Source: Ruegeria sp. ANG-R (lineage in GTDB: Bacteria > Pseudomonadota > Alphaproteobacteria > Rhodobacterales > Rhodobacteraceae). Taken from it: 64,000 bases of DNA. Shown one piece after another: positions 9,162 through 17,410 of this stretch. Positions within the stretch are counted from its first letter, which is position 1; each line of letters opens with the position of its first letter. The position numbers and the translations under genes were made by a program. Under the pieces are notes generated by a model, which was given only the letters and a program-made list of their open reading frames with translations, was not told the DNA's origin and made no database searches. Location of the stretch: positions 1 through 64,000 of the forward strand of contig NZ_JWLJ01000005.1 in the NCBI RefSeq assembly GCF_000813985.1, written 5' to 3'.

Positions 9162-10388
9162 ATGACAGATTTCATGACCCGCGCCCGCGCTGCCGAACAG
9201 GCGATGCGCTCTGTGTTTCCGGCAACGCCGTTGCAGCGGAATGCCCATCTGTCCGACCGTTATGGCGCGGATATCTGGCTCAAGCGTGAGGACCTCAGCC
9301 CGGTCCGGTCCTACAAGATACGCGGCGCTTTCAACGCGATGCGCAAGCAGCAGGAGCAGGAGCTGTTCGTTTGTGCCAGTGCAGGCAATCACGCGCAGGG
9401 CGTGGCCTATATGTGCAAGCATTTGGGCGTGCGGGGCGTGATTTTCATGCCCGTCACAACGCCGCAGCAGAAAATCCAGAAAACCCGCATCTTCGGTGGT
9501 GACAACATCGAGATTCATCTGACCGGAGACTATTTCGACGACACCCTGACCGCCGCGCAAAGCTGGTGCGCCGAACAGGGCGGCCATTTCCTGTCTCCAT
9601 TCGACGATGAAGACGTGATCGAGGGGCAGGCTTCTCTGGCGGTTGAGATCGAAGAACAATTGGGCCGTGTTCCGGATCATGTTGTTCTGCCGGTTGGCGG
9701 CGGCGGTATGTCTTCAGGTGTGGCGACATGGTTCGGGGATCGCACCCACTGTCTGTTCGTGGAACCTGCGGGCGGGGCCTGTCTGCGCGCAGCCCTGGCG
9801 GCGGGGCATCCGGTTTCACTGGATCACGTGGACACATTTGTCGATGGTGCGGCGGTGGGCCGGATTGGCGAGAAGCCGTTCGAGCTGTTGAGGTCACGCC
9901 ACCTGTCGGATGTGCTGACCTTGTCCGAGGACCGCATCTGCGCCACGATGATCGAGATGCTGAATGTCGAGGGTATCGTGCTCGAACCTGCCGGCGCTCT
10001 GGCGGTCGAGGCGGTGGGGGATGTGCAGAGCTTTGTACGCGGTAAGACCGTGGTCTGTGTCACCTCGGGCGGTAATTTCGATTTCGAGCGTCTGCCCGAG
10101 GTCAAGGAGCGTGCGCAGCGGTATTCCGGAGTGAAGAAATACTTCATCCTGCGCCTGCCGCAGCGTCCCGGCGCGTTGAAAGAGTTTCTCAACATTCTTG
10201 GCCCCGAAGACGATATCGCCCGTTTTGAATACATGAAGAAATCGGCGCGCAATTTCGGTTCGGTCCTGATCGGGATCGAAACCCGCAAGCCCGAGAATTT
10301 CATGCGCCTGTTTGCGCATCTGGACGAAGCCGGTTTCACCTATACCGACATCACCGAAGATGAAACGCTGGCGCAGTTTGTAATCTAG
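9162..10388 (+). CDS. ilvA: Threonine dehydratase (biosynthetic type, IlvA)
   Basis: PLP enzyme deaminating threonine to 2-oxobutanoate, the first step to isoleucine. The PLP lysine is in SYKIRGAFNA (near residue 50). The glycine-rich phosphate loop is PVGGGGMSSGV (near 181-191), and the serine-like cofactor contact is CVTSGGN. The C-terminal 80 residues form a single ACT-like regulatory domain (FILRLPQRPGALKEFLNILG), as in the short IlvA class; 408 residues in total. ATG 9162 is the start because family similarity begins there; a longer in-frame opening to 8784 runs through the previous gene. Its TAG stop lies in a CTAG palindrome shared with the convergent Hpt gene. Confidence 0.95.
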   Translation: MTDFMTRARAAEQAMRSVFPATPLQRNAHLSDRYGADIWLKREDLSPVRSYKIRGAFNAMRKQQEQELFVCASAGNHAQGVAYMCKHLGVRGVIFMPVTTPQQKIQKTRIFGGDNIEIHLTGDYFDDTLTAAQSWCAEQGGHFLSPFDDEDVIEGQASLAVEIEEQLGRVPDHVVLPVGGGGMSSGVATWFGDRTHCLFVEPAGGACLRAALAAGHPVSLDHVDTFVDGAAVGRIGEKPFELLRSRHLSDVLTLSEDRICATMIEMLNVEGIVLEPAGALAVEAVGDVQSFVRGKTVVCVTSGGNFDFERLPEVKERAQRYSGVKKYFILRLPQRPGALKEFLNILGPEDDIARFEYMKKSARNFGSVLIGIETRKPENFMRLFAHLDEAGFTYTDITEDETLAQFVI

Positions 10389-10714
10389 CGCAGGTTCTCA
10401 GCGAGACCCGTCTGAAACAGTGCTTTCGATTCGCTGTAAGCGGAGAATATCGCGGGCAAATCGACCGCCGCACTTTCACCGGCGGCCGCGCGCCGCTCGC
10501 CGTCCTGACAGAGTTTTGAGAAACTGTCGAAACCAAGGCTCAGCGCGCTTCCTTTCAGGAAATGCAGATTTTGCTCAATCTCGGTCCGGGCGGTGTCATT
10601 GCGCAGCCTGACGATGACCTCCTGCACTTCATCCAGAAAGATCTCGACAACTTCGTCGAACTCGTCTGCGCCGACCTCATCACGCAACTGTCTGACTCTG
10701 GACCACTTAATCAT
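10385..10714 (-). CDS. Histidine phosphotransfer (Hpt) domain protein
   Basis: 109-residue stand-alone Hpt protein, a relay that accepts and passes on phosphate between response-regulator domains. The motif NLHFLKGSALSLGF (residues 48-61) holds the phospho-accepting histidine followed by the conserved LKGSA. Helical content and size fit a four-helix Hpt bundle. It is divergent from, and about 140 bases away from, a REC-PP2C phosphatase gene, whose receiver domain is its likeliest local partner (inference). No kinase gene lies nearby. Confidence 0.9.
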   Translation of the reverse strand: MIKWSRVRQLRDEVGADEFDEVVEIFLDEVQEVIVRLRNDTARTEIEQNLHFLKGSALSLGFDSFSKLCQDGERRAAAGESAAVDLPAIFSAYSESKALFQTGLAENLR

Positions 10715-10856
10715 GCCACCCTCTTGCGGTTACGTGTTGGTAGCCCGCCCCGGGTAAACGTGACGTTAAATTGCGCCCATGTGATCTTTCATCGGATGTT
10801 AAGCTGACGGCCTTAGCGTTGCGACAACTGGAGAGTTGAGCAAGTACAGGGACTTC

Positions 10857-12131
10857 ATGGTGCCGGATGCCAGTCATGTTGAGACCCGGGTCGAGCTGGA
10901 TTTTGGCGCGATCCGCAAGGTTCTTGTTGTGGACGACAGCCGTCTGCAGCGGCGCATTCTGGTGGCCTCGCTGAAAAAGTGGGGATTCGAGGTTCTTGAG
11001 GCGGACAGCGGCGAGGCGGCGATCGAGCTTTGCGCTACCGATCCGCCCGATCTGGTGCTCAGCGATTGGGTCATGCCGGGGATGGGGGGGCTGGAGTTCT
11101 GCCGGGCCTTCCGAAATCTGGACCGTGAGCAATACAGCTACTTCATCCTTCTGACCTCAAAAAGCGAAAAGCAGGAGGTCGCGCGCGGGCTGGACGCCGG
11201 GGCAGATGATTTTCTGATCAAACCGCTGGAGGCGGATGAGCTGCGCGCACGCATCTCGGCGGGTGCACGCATTCTGGACATGCAGCGGGAATTGTCGCGA
11301 AAAAACCAGATGATCGAAACGGCATTGAATGAACTGAAGCTTGCCCATGACGCGATCGACAAGGATCTGATGCAGGCGCGCAAGATACAGGAATCGTTAG
11401 TACCCGAGTTGAAGGGAACATTCGGAAAGTCTCAGGTCAGCCTATTGCTGAAACCTTGTGGCCATATTGGCGGTGATCTTGTGGGGATGTTCTCGCCCGG
11501 TGTCAATCGGCTGGGATTCTACAGCATCGATGTCTCGGGCCACGGGATTACATCCGCAATGATGACGGCACGGCTTGGCGGGTATCTCTCCAGCAAACAT
11601 TTCGATCAGAACATTGCGATGGAGCGCAGGTTCAACAAGTTCTACGCCCTGCTGCCGCCTGAAGAGGTCGCGTCGCTGCTCAATTCTCGCCTGATCGCCG
11701 ACGCAGGGGTCGAAGAGTATTTCACGATGGTCTACGCCATTATTGATCTTCGAAACGGGCATCTGAAAATGGTGCAGGCCGGGCATCCGCACCCGCTGCT
11801 GCTGCGCCATAATGGCGAAACCGAGTTTCTGGGCGAAGGCGGCTTGCCGATTGGCCTGCTGCCGGATGCGCAGTTCCAGCAAACGGAAACCTATATGCAG
11901 CCGGGCGATAAGCTGCTGTTGCATTCGGACGGGTTTACCGAATGCCAGCTTGCCGACGGCAGTTTGCTGGACGATGACGGCCTGAGGGCGATGGCGGTCG
12001 AGTGCGCTGCAGATCACGGAGGTCCGGAATTTCTGGATGACATGTTCTGGCGCCTTACCCAGGTGATGTCGCCAGACAGCGGTATGACGGATGACGTGTC
12101 AGCCGTGTTCTTCGAGTATAACGGGACTTAA
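10857..12131 (+). CDS. Response regulator with PP2C-type (RsbU/SpoIIE) serine phosphatase output
   Basis: 424 residues. A receiver domain (about 15-140) has the acidic pair VVDDS, phospho-acceptor Asp in LSDWVMPGM and the Lys in LIKPLEADE. A linker helix (about 145-185) leads to a SpoIIE/PP2C phosphatase (about 190-424). Phosphatase metal-site motifs are GGDLVGMF, SIDVSGHG, LHSDGFTE and MTDDVSAVF. Such proteins dephosphorylate anti-sigma antagonists in partner-switching pathways or the general stress response, but no anti-sigma or STAS gene is in view. The start at ATG 10857 has AGGGA 5 bases upstream; a TTG at 10836 is the alternative. Confidence 0.9.
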   Translation: MVPDASHVETRVELDFGAIRKVLVVDDSRLQRRILVASLKKWGFEVLEADSGEAAIELCATDPPDLVLSDWVMPGMGGLEFCRAFRNLDREQYSYFILLTSKSEKQEVARGLDAGADDFLIKPLEADELRARISAGARILDMQRELSRKNQMIETALNELKLAHDAIDKDLMQARKIQESLVPELKGTFGKSQVSLLLKPCGHIGGDLVGMFSPGVNRLGFYSIDVSGHGITSAMMTARLGGYLSSKHFDQNIAMERRFNKFYALLPPEEVASLLNSRLIADAGVEEYFTMVYAIIDLRNGHLKMVQAGHPHPLLLRHNGETEFLGEGGLPIGLLPDAQFQQTETYMQPGDKLLLHSDGFTECQLADGSLLDDDGLRAMAVECAADHGGPEFLDDMFWRLTQVMSPDSGMTDDVSAVFFEYNGT

Positions 12132-12574
12132 AGCCCTTGAAGGTGGCGCAAGGCAAAATGGGTGTCGCCCTCGTTGCCCAGCTGGTGAACGGCTTCGGTT
12201 GTTTCCATCCATAGGGCTTCGTGAAAGGCTTCGGTCGGGGGGCCAATGCGGCGCACGGGACGGGCGCGGTAGATCAGGCAGACTTTTTCGGCCCACAGGT
12301 CATATTCCGGCATGTAGGTAAAGCGGCGAAATGCACCGACACGGCGGGGTGCAGCGATCAGCCAGCCGGTTTCCTCATAGACCTCGCGGTGCAGTGCCGC
12401 AATGGGCGATTCCCCGGGATCGATGCCACCGCCCGGTAACTGCAATTCCGGGTTTTTGCCATCGTCATACCATGTCACCAGCAAATGATGCCCCTGGGGC
12501 AGCAGGGCATACGCACCGGCGCGTCGGGTATACTTGCGACCTGCCTCGGGGCTTTCGCCGAACCGTCTGATCAT
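12128..12574 (-). CDS. NUDIX hydrolase
   Basis: 148-residue nucleoside-diphosphate-linked hydrolase. The NUDIX box GGGIDPGESPIAALHREVYEETGW (near 49-72) is complete, with the G-x5-E-x7-REUXEExGU pattern (the residue after REV is tyrosine). The substrate is not predictable. The N-terminus begins MIRRFGESPEAGRKY; similar short leaders occur in Roseobacter NUDIX proteins. Convergent with the REC-PP2C gene; the stops share a TTAA palindrome. Confidence 0.9.
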   Translation of the reverse strand: MIRRFGESPEAGRKYTRRAGAYALLPQGHHLLVTWYDDGKNPELQLPGGGIDPGESPIAALHREVYEETGWLIAAPRRVGAFRRFTYMPEYDLWAEKVCLIYRARPVRRIGPPTEAFHEALWMETTEAVHQLGNEGDTHFALRHLQGL

Positions 12575-12650
12575 GTAAGGCCCCTTTCAACCCGAACTGT
12601 TCAACCTATATGGTGGCGGTATGCCAACCTGTGGCGTTTAAGGAAACCCC

Positions 12651-13637
12651 ATGTCTATTGGAACCAAAATCGCGTGGGACGACACCGTCCTGCCCTTTCA
12701 ACTCGATATACCTGACATGCGCGGCCGCGTGGCGCGGCTGGACGGCGTGTTGGACGGCATTCTGAAACAGCACGACTACCCGCAGGTGGTCGAGGCGCTG
12801 GTAGCCGAGATGGCCCTGCTGACCGCATTGATCGGGCAGACGGTATCGCTGCGCTGGAAACTGTCGCTGCAGGTGCAATCCAAGGGCGCCGTGCGGATGA
12901 TCGCAACCGACTACTACGCGCCGCAGGTCGAAGGTGAGCCTGCGCAAATCCGCGCTTATGCCAGCTTTGACCGGGACCGTCTGACCGACGCGGCCCCCTT
13001 CGATCAGGTAGGTGAGGGATATTTCGCCATCATGATCGATCAGGGTGAGGGCACGCAGCCGTATCAGGGCATCACGCCGCTGACCGGTGGATCGCTGAGC
13101 GCCTGTGCCGAGGCTTACTTTGCACAGTCCGAACAGCTGCCGACCCGGTTCTCTCTGAGCTTCGGCAAATCGACCGAGCCCGGCGTGGATGAGCATTGGC
13201 GCGCGGGCGGGATCATGTTGCAGCACATGCCCAAAGCCTCGCCCTTTGCCGCCTCTGACGAAGGCAGCGGAGATATCCTGACCGCCGCCGATCTGGTCGA
13301 TGGCGAAGAAGGTGAGAACTGGGGCCGGGTCAATATCCTGCTCGATACGGTGGACGATCTGGAATTGATCGGTCCGGTGATTGCGCCGACCGACCTGCTG
13401 GTGCGGTTGTTCCACGAGGAACAGCCCCGGGTCTATGACGCGCAGCAGGTAAAATTCGGTTGCACATGTTCCGAAGATCGCGTGCGCCAAAGCCTGTCGA
13501 TCTATTCGGCGCAGGATATCGCAACAATGACCACGGATGAAGGCACCGTTACAGCTGACTGTCAATTCTGCGGTGCGCATTACGTGCTGGACCCAACGAC
13601 CGTCGGGTTCGAGGCCAAAGGTTCGGATGGCGCGTGA
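12651..13637 (+). CDS. hslO: Redox-regulated chaperone Hsp33
   Basis: Holdase activated by oxidative unfolding. 328 residues. The C-terminal zinc/redox switch is intact: a C-x-C (FGCTCSEDR) and, about 30 residues later, a C-x-x-C (CQFCGAHY). The N-terminal substrate-binding domain contains LIGQTVSLRWKLSLQVQSKG. AAGGAAA lies 5 bases before the ATG. The 3' end overlaps the next gene by 11 bases, and the two following genes also overlap, so hslO, the CoA-pyrophosphatase gene and cca form a translationally coupled operon. Confidence 0.95.
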   Translation: MSIGTKIAWDDTVLPFQLDIPDMRGRVARLDGVLDGILKQHDYPQVVEALVAEMALLTALIGQTVSLRWKLSLQVQSKGAVRMIATDYYAPQVEGEPAQIRAYASFDRDRLTDAAPFDQVGEGYFAIMIDQGEGTQPYQGITPLTGGSLSACAEAYFAQSEQLPTRFSLSFGKSTEPGVDEHWRAGGIMLQHMPKASPFAASDEGSGDILTAADLVDGEEGENWGRVNILLDTVDDLELIGPVIAPTDLLVRLFHEEQPRVYDAQQVKFGCTCSEDRVRQSLSIYSAQDIATMTTDEGTVTADCQFCGAHYVLDPTTVGFEAKGSDGA

Positions 13638-14226
13638 TCTGATCTCAGACTTGACGTCGGCGCTGGGCCGCGATGGCGCTGGGTCCAGTGACTTTGATCT
13701 GAACCCGGAAACTGTTCTGCCAGCGGGGCGCAAATTGCGCCCCGCTGGAGTGTTAGTGCCTGTTTCTATAGTCGGTGATGCGCCGCAGCTGATCCTGACC
13801 AAACGCTCGTCTGCGCTAAAGCACCACCCAGGTCAGATTGCCTTTCCGGGTGGAAAGCAGGATGAAGGCGATGCCAATGTCACCGCCACCGCCCTGCGCG
13901 AAGCGCGGGAAGAGATCGGCTTGCCGCCCGAACTGCCTCGCATTCTGGGCCATCTTCCGACCCATGAAACCGTGACCTCGTTTTCGGTCACGCCCGTTGT
14001 CGCGATCCTTGAATCCGGTTTTGAAACTATCGCCGAACCCGGAGAAGTTGATGAGGTCTTTTCGGTTCCGCTTGCGCATGTCCTGAACCCAGAGAATTAT
14101 GTCGTCGAGTCGCGGCGCTGGCGTGGCCAGAGACGGTATTACTATGCCGTGCCCTACGGCCCCTATTACATCTGGGGTGCCACGGCGCGGATGCTGCGAG
14201 GGTTGGCGGCGCGGATGAGCGAATGA
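13627..14226 (+). CDS. CoA pyrophosphatase-type NUDIX hydrolase (NudL-like)
   Basis: 199-residue NUDIX protein of the coenzyme A pyrophosphatase (NudL/YeaB) class, which splits CoA and related compounds. The box FPGGKQDEGDANV... ALREAREEIGL (near 76-100) has the PGGK-x-D-x-x-D-A variant typical of that subgroup in place of the standard first glutamate spacing. The upstream SSALKHHPGQIAFPGG matches the family's extra motif before the NUDIX box. The start at ATG 13627 overlaps the hslO end by 11 bases; the frame upstream is open but inside hslO. Confidence 0.88.
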   Translation: MARDLISDLTSALGRDGAGSSDFDLNPETVLPAGRKLRPAGVLVPVSIVGDAPQLILTKRSSALKHHPGQIAFPGGKQDEGDANVTATALREAREEIGLPPELPRILGHLPTHETVTSFSVTPVVAILESGFETIAEPGEVDEVFSVPLAHVLNPENYVVESRRWRGQRRYYYAVPYGPYYIWGATARMLRGLAARMSE

Positions 14227-15377
14227 AGCGGATCACGGAAGACTGGATAACCAAAAAAGCCACGCAGGATGTATGCGCTGCCCTGACCAATGGCGGGGCG
14301 CAAGCGTTGTTCGTCGGCGGCTGCGTGCGCAATGCTTTACTGCAGGTCCCGGTTTCGGACATCGACATCGCCACGGATGCGAGACCTGACAGGGTCGTAG
14401 AGCTGGCGCAAAAAGCTGGGCTGAAACCGATCCCGACCGGGATCGATCATGGCACCGTGACCATTATCAGCAAAGGCATCCCGCATGAGGTCACCACGTT
14501 TCGACGAGATGTCGAAACAGATGGTCGACGTGCGGTTGTGGCTTTTTCCGACAAGGTCGAAGAGGATGCCGCACGCCGCGATTTCACCATGAATGCGCTC
14601 TATGCGCGGCCCGACGGCACGATCCTCGACCCGCTGGACGGCTTGCCCGACCTGCAAGCGCGGCGTGTGCGGTTTATCGGCGCGGCGCGTGATCGTATCC
14701 GCGAAGACTACCTGCGGTCGCTGCGTTATTTTCGCTTTCACGCCTGGTATGGCGATGCAGATGCCGGGTTTGATGCCGACGCCCTGGCTGCGATTGCCTC
14801 AAATTTGGGCGGGTTAGAGACTTTGTCACGCGAACGCGTCGGGGCCGAGATGCTAAAGCTTCTGGCGGCACCTGATCCCGCGCCATCAGTGGCGGCGATG
14901 CGCAGTTCAGGCGTATTGACAAGGCTTCTGCCGGGGGCGGACGATACTGCGCTGGCGATACTGGTGAAACTGGAACAGGACGCCGGGGCCAGCCCCGAAG
15001 CGATTCGCCGTCTGGCCGCGATTGCGCCTGTCGAAGTTGCCAGAACCCTGCGTCTCAGCCGGGCACAATTGCAACGGCTGACCCGGATGCGCGACGAAGC
15101 GATGGCGACAACGAGCGTTGCGGAACTGGGCTATCGCTACGGCGCGGCGGGCGGGCTGCACGAGACGCTTCTGCGCGGTGCGTTCCAGGAACAGCCGTGG
15201 TCGGGCGATCTGATCGAGGCCTTGGAACACGGGGCCGCAGCCAGCTTTCCGATCAAGGCCGTTGACCTGATTCCCGCCTTCTCGGGCCCCGCGCTGGGCG
15301 CGAAACTGGCCGAGCTCGAGGCGCGCTGGATCGCTTCGGATTTCGCGCTCAGCCGCGAAGAATTGCTGGCCAAATAA
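14223..15377 (+). CDS. cca: CCA tRNA nucleotidyltransferase / poly(A) polymerase family protein
   Basis: Adds or repairs the 3' CCA end of tRNAs. 384 residues. The class II nucleotidyltransferase head shows GGCVRNALLQVPVSDIDIAT (near residues 28-47) with the two metal-binding aspartates (DID). Also visible are the RRDFTMNALY motif (near 118-127) and an RxxED-like RIREDYLRSLRYFRF. The C-terminal region is the helical body/tail of the short alphaproteobacterial type. Starts in an ATGA overlap with the NUDIX gene. A poly(A) polymerase activity cannot be excluded from sequence. Confidence 0.93.
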   Translation: MKRITEDWITKKATQDVCAALTNGGAQALFVGGCVRNALLQVPVSDIDIATDARPDRVVELAQKAGLKPIPTGIDHGTVTIISKGIPHEVTTFRRDVETDGRRAVVAFSDKVEEDAARRDFTMNALYARPDGTILDPLDGLPDLQARRVRFIGAARDRIREDYLRSLRYFRFHAWYGDADAGFDADALAAIASNLGGLETLSRERVGAEMLKLLAAPDPAPSVAAMRSSGVLTRLLPGADDTALAILVKLEQDAGASPEAIRRLAAIAPVEVARTLRLSRAQLQRLTRMRDEAMATTSVAELGYRYGAAGGLHETLLRGAFQEQPWSGDLIEALEHGAAASFPIKAVDLIPAFSGPALGAKLAELEARWIASDFALSREELLAK

Positions 15378-15450
15378 AATGAAGTCTCAAAAGGGGATGA
15401 CAAACCCGATTTGATTTGGCAGGGTGCACCTGACTCATATGGAGGGAGGA

Positions 15451-15483
15451 ATGCGAATGTATTACGGGATCTGGTTCGGCTAA
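15451..15483 (+). CDS. Putative ten-residue leader peptide upstream of an ABC exporter operon
   Basis: A short ORF, MRMYYGIWFG then TAA, directly preceded by GGAGGGAGGA (15441-15450), the strongest Shine-Dalgarno-like sequence I saw in the window, at ideal spacing. The residues are strikingly aromatic (Y, Y, W, F in six positions). Seven bases after the stop a nested hairpin can form: GAACAC 15490-15495 / GTGTTC 15513-15518, with ACCC 15500-15503 / GGGT 15508-15511 inside. The exporter ATG follows 88 bases after the stop. A cis-acting, ribosome-sensing leader is an inference; a tiny functional protein is the alternative. I do not recognise a named family. Confidence 0.5.
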   Translation: MRMYYGIWFG

Positions 15484-15571
15484 AACCCGGAACACTTTGA
15501 CCCGTAGGGGTGGTGTTCTGGCGCCATCTTTCTTCGCATGACCTATTTACTGCTCAATCGGAGCACTCTCC

Positions 15572-17410
15572 ATGTTTCGCTACTTCGAAAATCTTGTTGA
15601 CCCTTTTGTCGCCTATGAAGAAGTCGACGCGCCGCCAACGCGGCTGTGGCCCTTCATGCTGGACTATACCCGGCCTTTCTACCGCGTGTTTCTGTGGACG
15701 GGTCTGATCTCGGTCGTTGTGGCCGCGGTCGAAGTTGGGCTGATCTATTACATGGGCCGTGTCGTCGACTTGTTGTCTGGCACCCCGTCCGAGGTCTGGC
15801 AGGCACACGGCACCGAACTGATGTTGATGGCGGCGTTTGTTCTGTTGCTGCGGCCCTTGCTCCATGTGGTGGATGTGCTGCTGCTCAACAACGCGATTCT
15901 GCCCAATATCGGCACCATCTTCCGGTGGCGTGCGCATAAACATGTTTTGCGTCAGTCGGTTGGCTGGTTCGAGAACGATTTTGCGGGGCGTATCGCGAAC
16001 CGGATCATGCAGACCCCTCCGGCGGCAGGAGAGGCTGTTTTTCAGGTCTTTGACGCCATTTCGTTTTCGCTGGCTTATCTGGTGGGCGCAGGGATTCTGT
16101 TGATGGCCGCCGATCCCCGGCTGCTGTTGCCGCTGGTCATTTGGTTCGCGCTTTATGCGCTGCTGGTGCGCTGGGCCGTTCTGCGGGTTGGACCGGCCTC
16201 CAAGGCGGCCTCCGATGCGCGTTCGGCCGTAACCGGGCGGGTGGTGGACAGCTATACCAACATTCACTCGGTCAAGATGTTCGCGCATGACTCGCAGGAG
16301 CTGGATTATGCCCGGGAAGCCATCGAAGACACCCGGCGCACCTTTCAGATCGAGATGCGGATCTTCACCGTCATGGATGCCGTATTGGTTACGCTGAATG
16401 GAATGTTGATCGTGGGTGTTGTCGGTCTGGCACTTGGTCTGTGGGTACAAGGCAGCGCTTCGGTCGGCGTCGTCGCGGCTGCTACGGCTTTGACGCTGCG
16501 GCTCAACTCGATGACGGGTTGGATCATGTGGGCCTTGACCAGCTTCTTCCGTCAACTCGGGATCGTGGCCGAGGGGATGGAGACGATTGCGCAACCCATC
16601 GAACTGCTGGATCGCACCGAGGCCGAACCCCTGCGGCTGGAAAAGGGTCAGATCGACATCTGCGATCTGTCGCATCATTATGGCCGTGAAACAGGTGGCC
16701 TGGATCATATCAACCTGACCATCAAACCGGGTGAAAAGATCGGTCTGATCGGACGTTCGGGCGCTGGGAAGTCGACTCTGGTAAAGCTGCTTCTGCGATT
16801 TTATGACGTCGAACAGGGCGCGATTCTGATCGACGGTCAGGATATCTCGGGTGTCACGCAGGACAGTTTGCGCAGCCATATCGGGATGGTCCAGCAGGAC
16901 AGTGCCTTGCTGCACCGTTCGGTTCGGGCCAATATCCTCTATGGCCGTCCCGGTGCGACCGAAGGCCAGATGATCGACGCGGCGAAACAGGCTGAGGCGC
17001 ATGAGTTCATCCTTGATCTGCAAGACCCCAAAGGGCGTACCGGTTACGATGCGCATGTGGGTGAACGCGGGGTGAAATTGTCGGGGGGTCAACGGCAACG
17101 GATCACCCTTGCGCGGGTGATCCTGAAGGATGCTCCGATTTTGCTGTTGGACGAGGCGACATCCGCCCTAGATTCCGAGGTCGAAGCTTCAATTCAGGAG
17201 ACGCTTTACGGCATGATGCAAGGCAAGACCGTGATCGCCATTGCGCACCGGCTCAGCACGATTGCGCAGATGGACCGCATTCTGGTGATGGATGGCGGTC
17301 GGATCGTCGAACAGGGCGGACATTCCGACCTGTTGGCGCAGGGCGGGCTTTACGCCCAGTTCTGGGCGCGGCAATCCGGGGGCTTCCTGAACCCGGAGGC
17401 TGCAGAATGA
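15572..17410 (+). CDS. ABC exporter half-transporter, subunit 1 (fused membrane and ATPase domains)
   Basis: 612-residue type IV ABC exporter subunit. Six membrane helices (about 30-330) precede an ATPase domain: Walker A GRSGAGKSTL (near 394), signature LSGGQRQRITLARV (near 501), Walker B ILLLDEATSALDSE (near 524) and H-loop IAHRLST. All catalytic residues are canonical. The next gene encodes a close relative and starts in an ATGA overlap, so the pair is probably a heterodimer. Cargo is unknown; drug, lipid or peptide exporters of the MsbA/LmrA/BmrCD sort look like this. Expression may depend on the leader ORF at 15451. Confidence 0.92.
   Translation: MFRYFENLVDPFVAYEEVDAPPTRLWPFMLDYTRPFYRVFLWTGLISVVVAAVEVGLIYYMGRVVDLLSGTPSEVWQAHGTELMLMAAFVLLLRPLLHVVDVLLLNNAILPNIGTIFRWRAHKHVLRQSVGWFENDFAGRIANRIMQTPPAAGEAVFQVFDAISFSLAYLVGAGILLMAADPRLLLPLVIWFALYALLVRWAVLRVGPASKAASDARSAVTGRVVDSYTNIHSVKMFAHDSQELDYAREAIEDTRRTFQIEMRIFTVMDAVLVTLNGMLIVGVVGLALGLWVQGSASVGVVAAATALTLRLNSMTGWIMWALTSFFRQLGIVAEGMETIAQPIELLDRTEAEPLRLEKGQIDICDLSHHYGRETGGLDHINLTIKPGEKIGLIGRSGAGKSTLVKLLLRFYDVEQGAILIDGQDISGVTQDSLRSHIGMVQQDSALLHRSVRANILYGRPGATEGQMIDAAKQAEAHEFILDLQDPKGRTGYDAHVGERGVKLSGGQRQRITLARVILKDAPILLLDEATSALDSEVEASIQETLYGMMQGKTVIAIAHRLSTIAQMDRILVMDGGRIVEQGGHSDLLAQGGLYAQFWARQSGGFLNPEAAE

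Noticed and set aside
12606..13802. A 398-codon minus-strand frame opposite hslO.
   Set aside because: Hsp33 on the plus strand is complete with its redox cysteines; the antisense frame has no recognisable feature.
15411..15440. A possible promoter TTGATT-N18-TCATAT before the leader ORF.
   Set aside because: Transcription would begin within the leader's own Shine-Dalgarno, contradicting its obvious use as a ribosome site.
15554..17098. A 514-codon open frame on the minus strand opposite the first ABC exporter gene.
   Set aside because: It is the antisense shadow of a high-GC gene: the composition is rich in Arg, Gln, His and Pro with no motif, while the plus strand encodes a complete ABC exporter.
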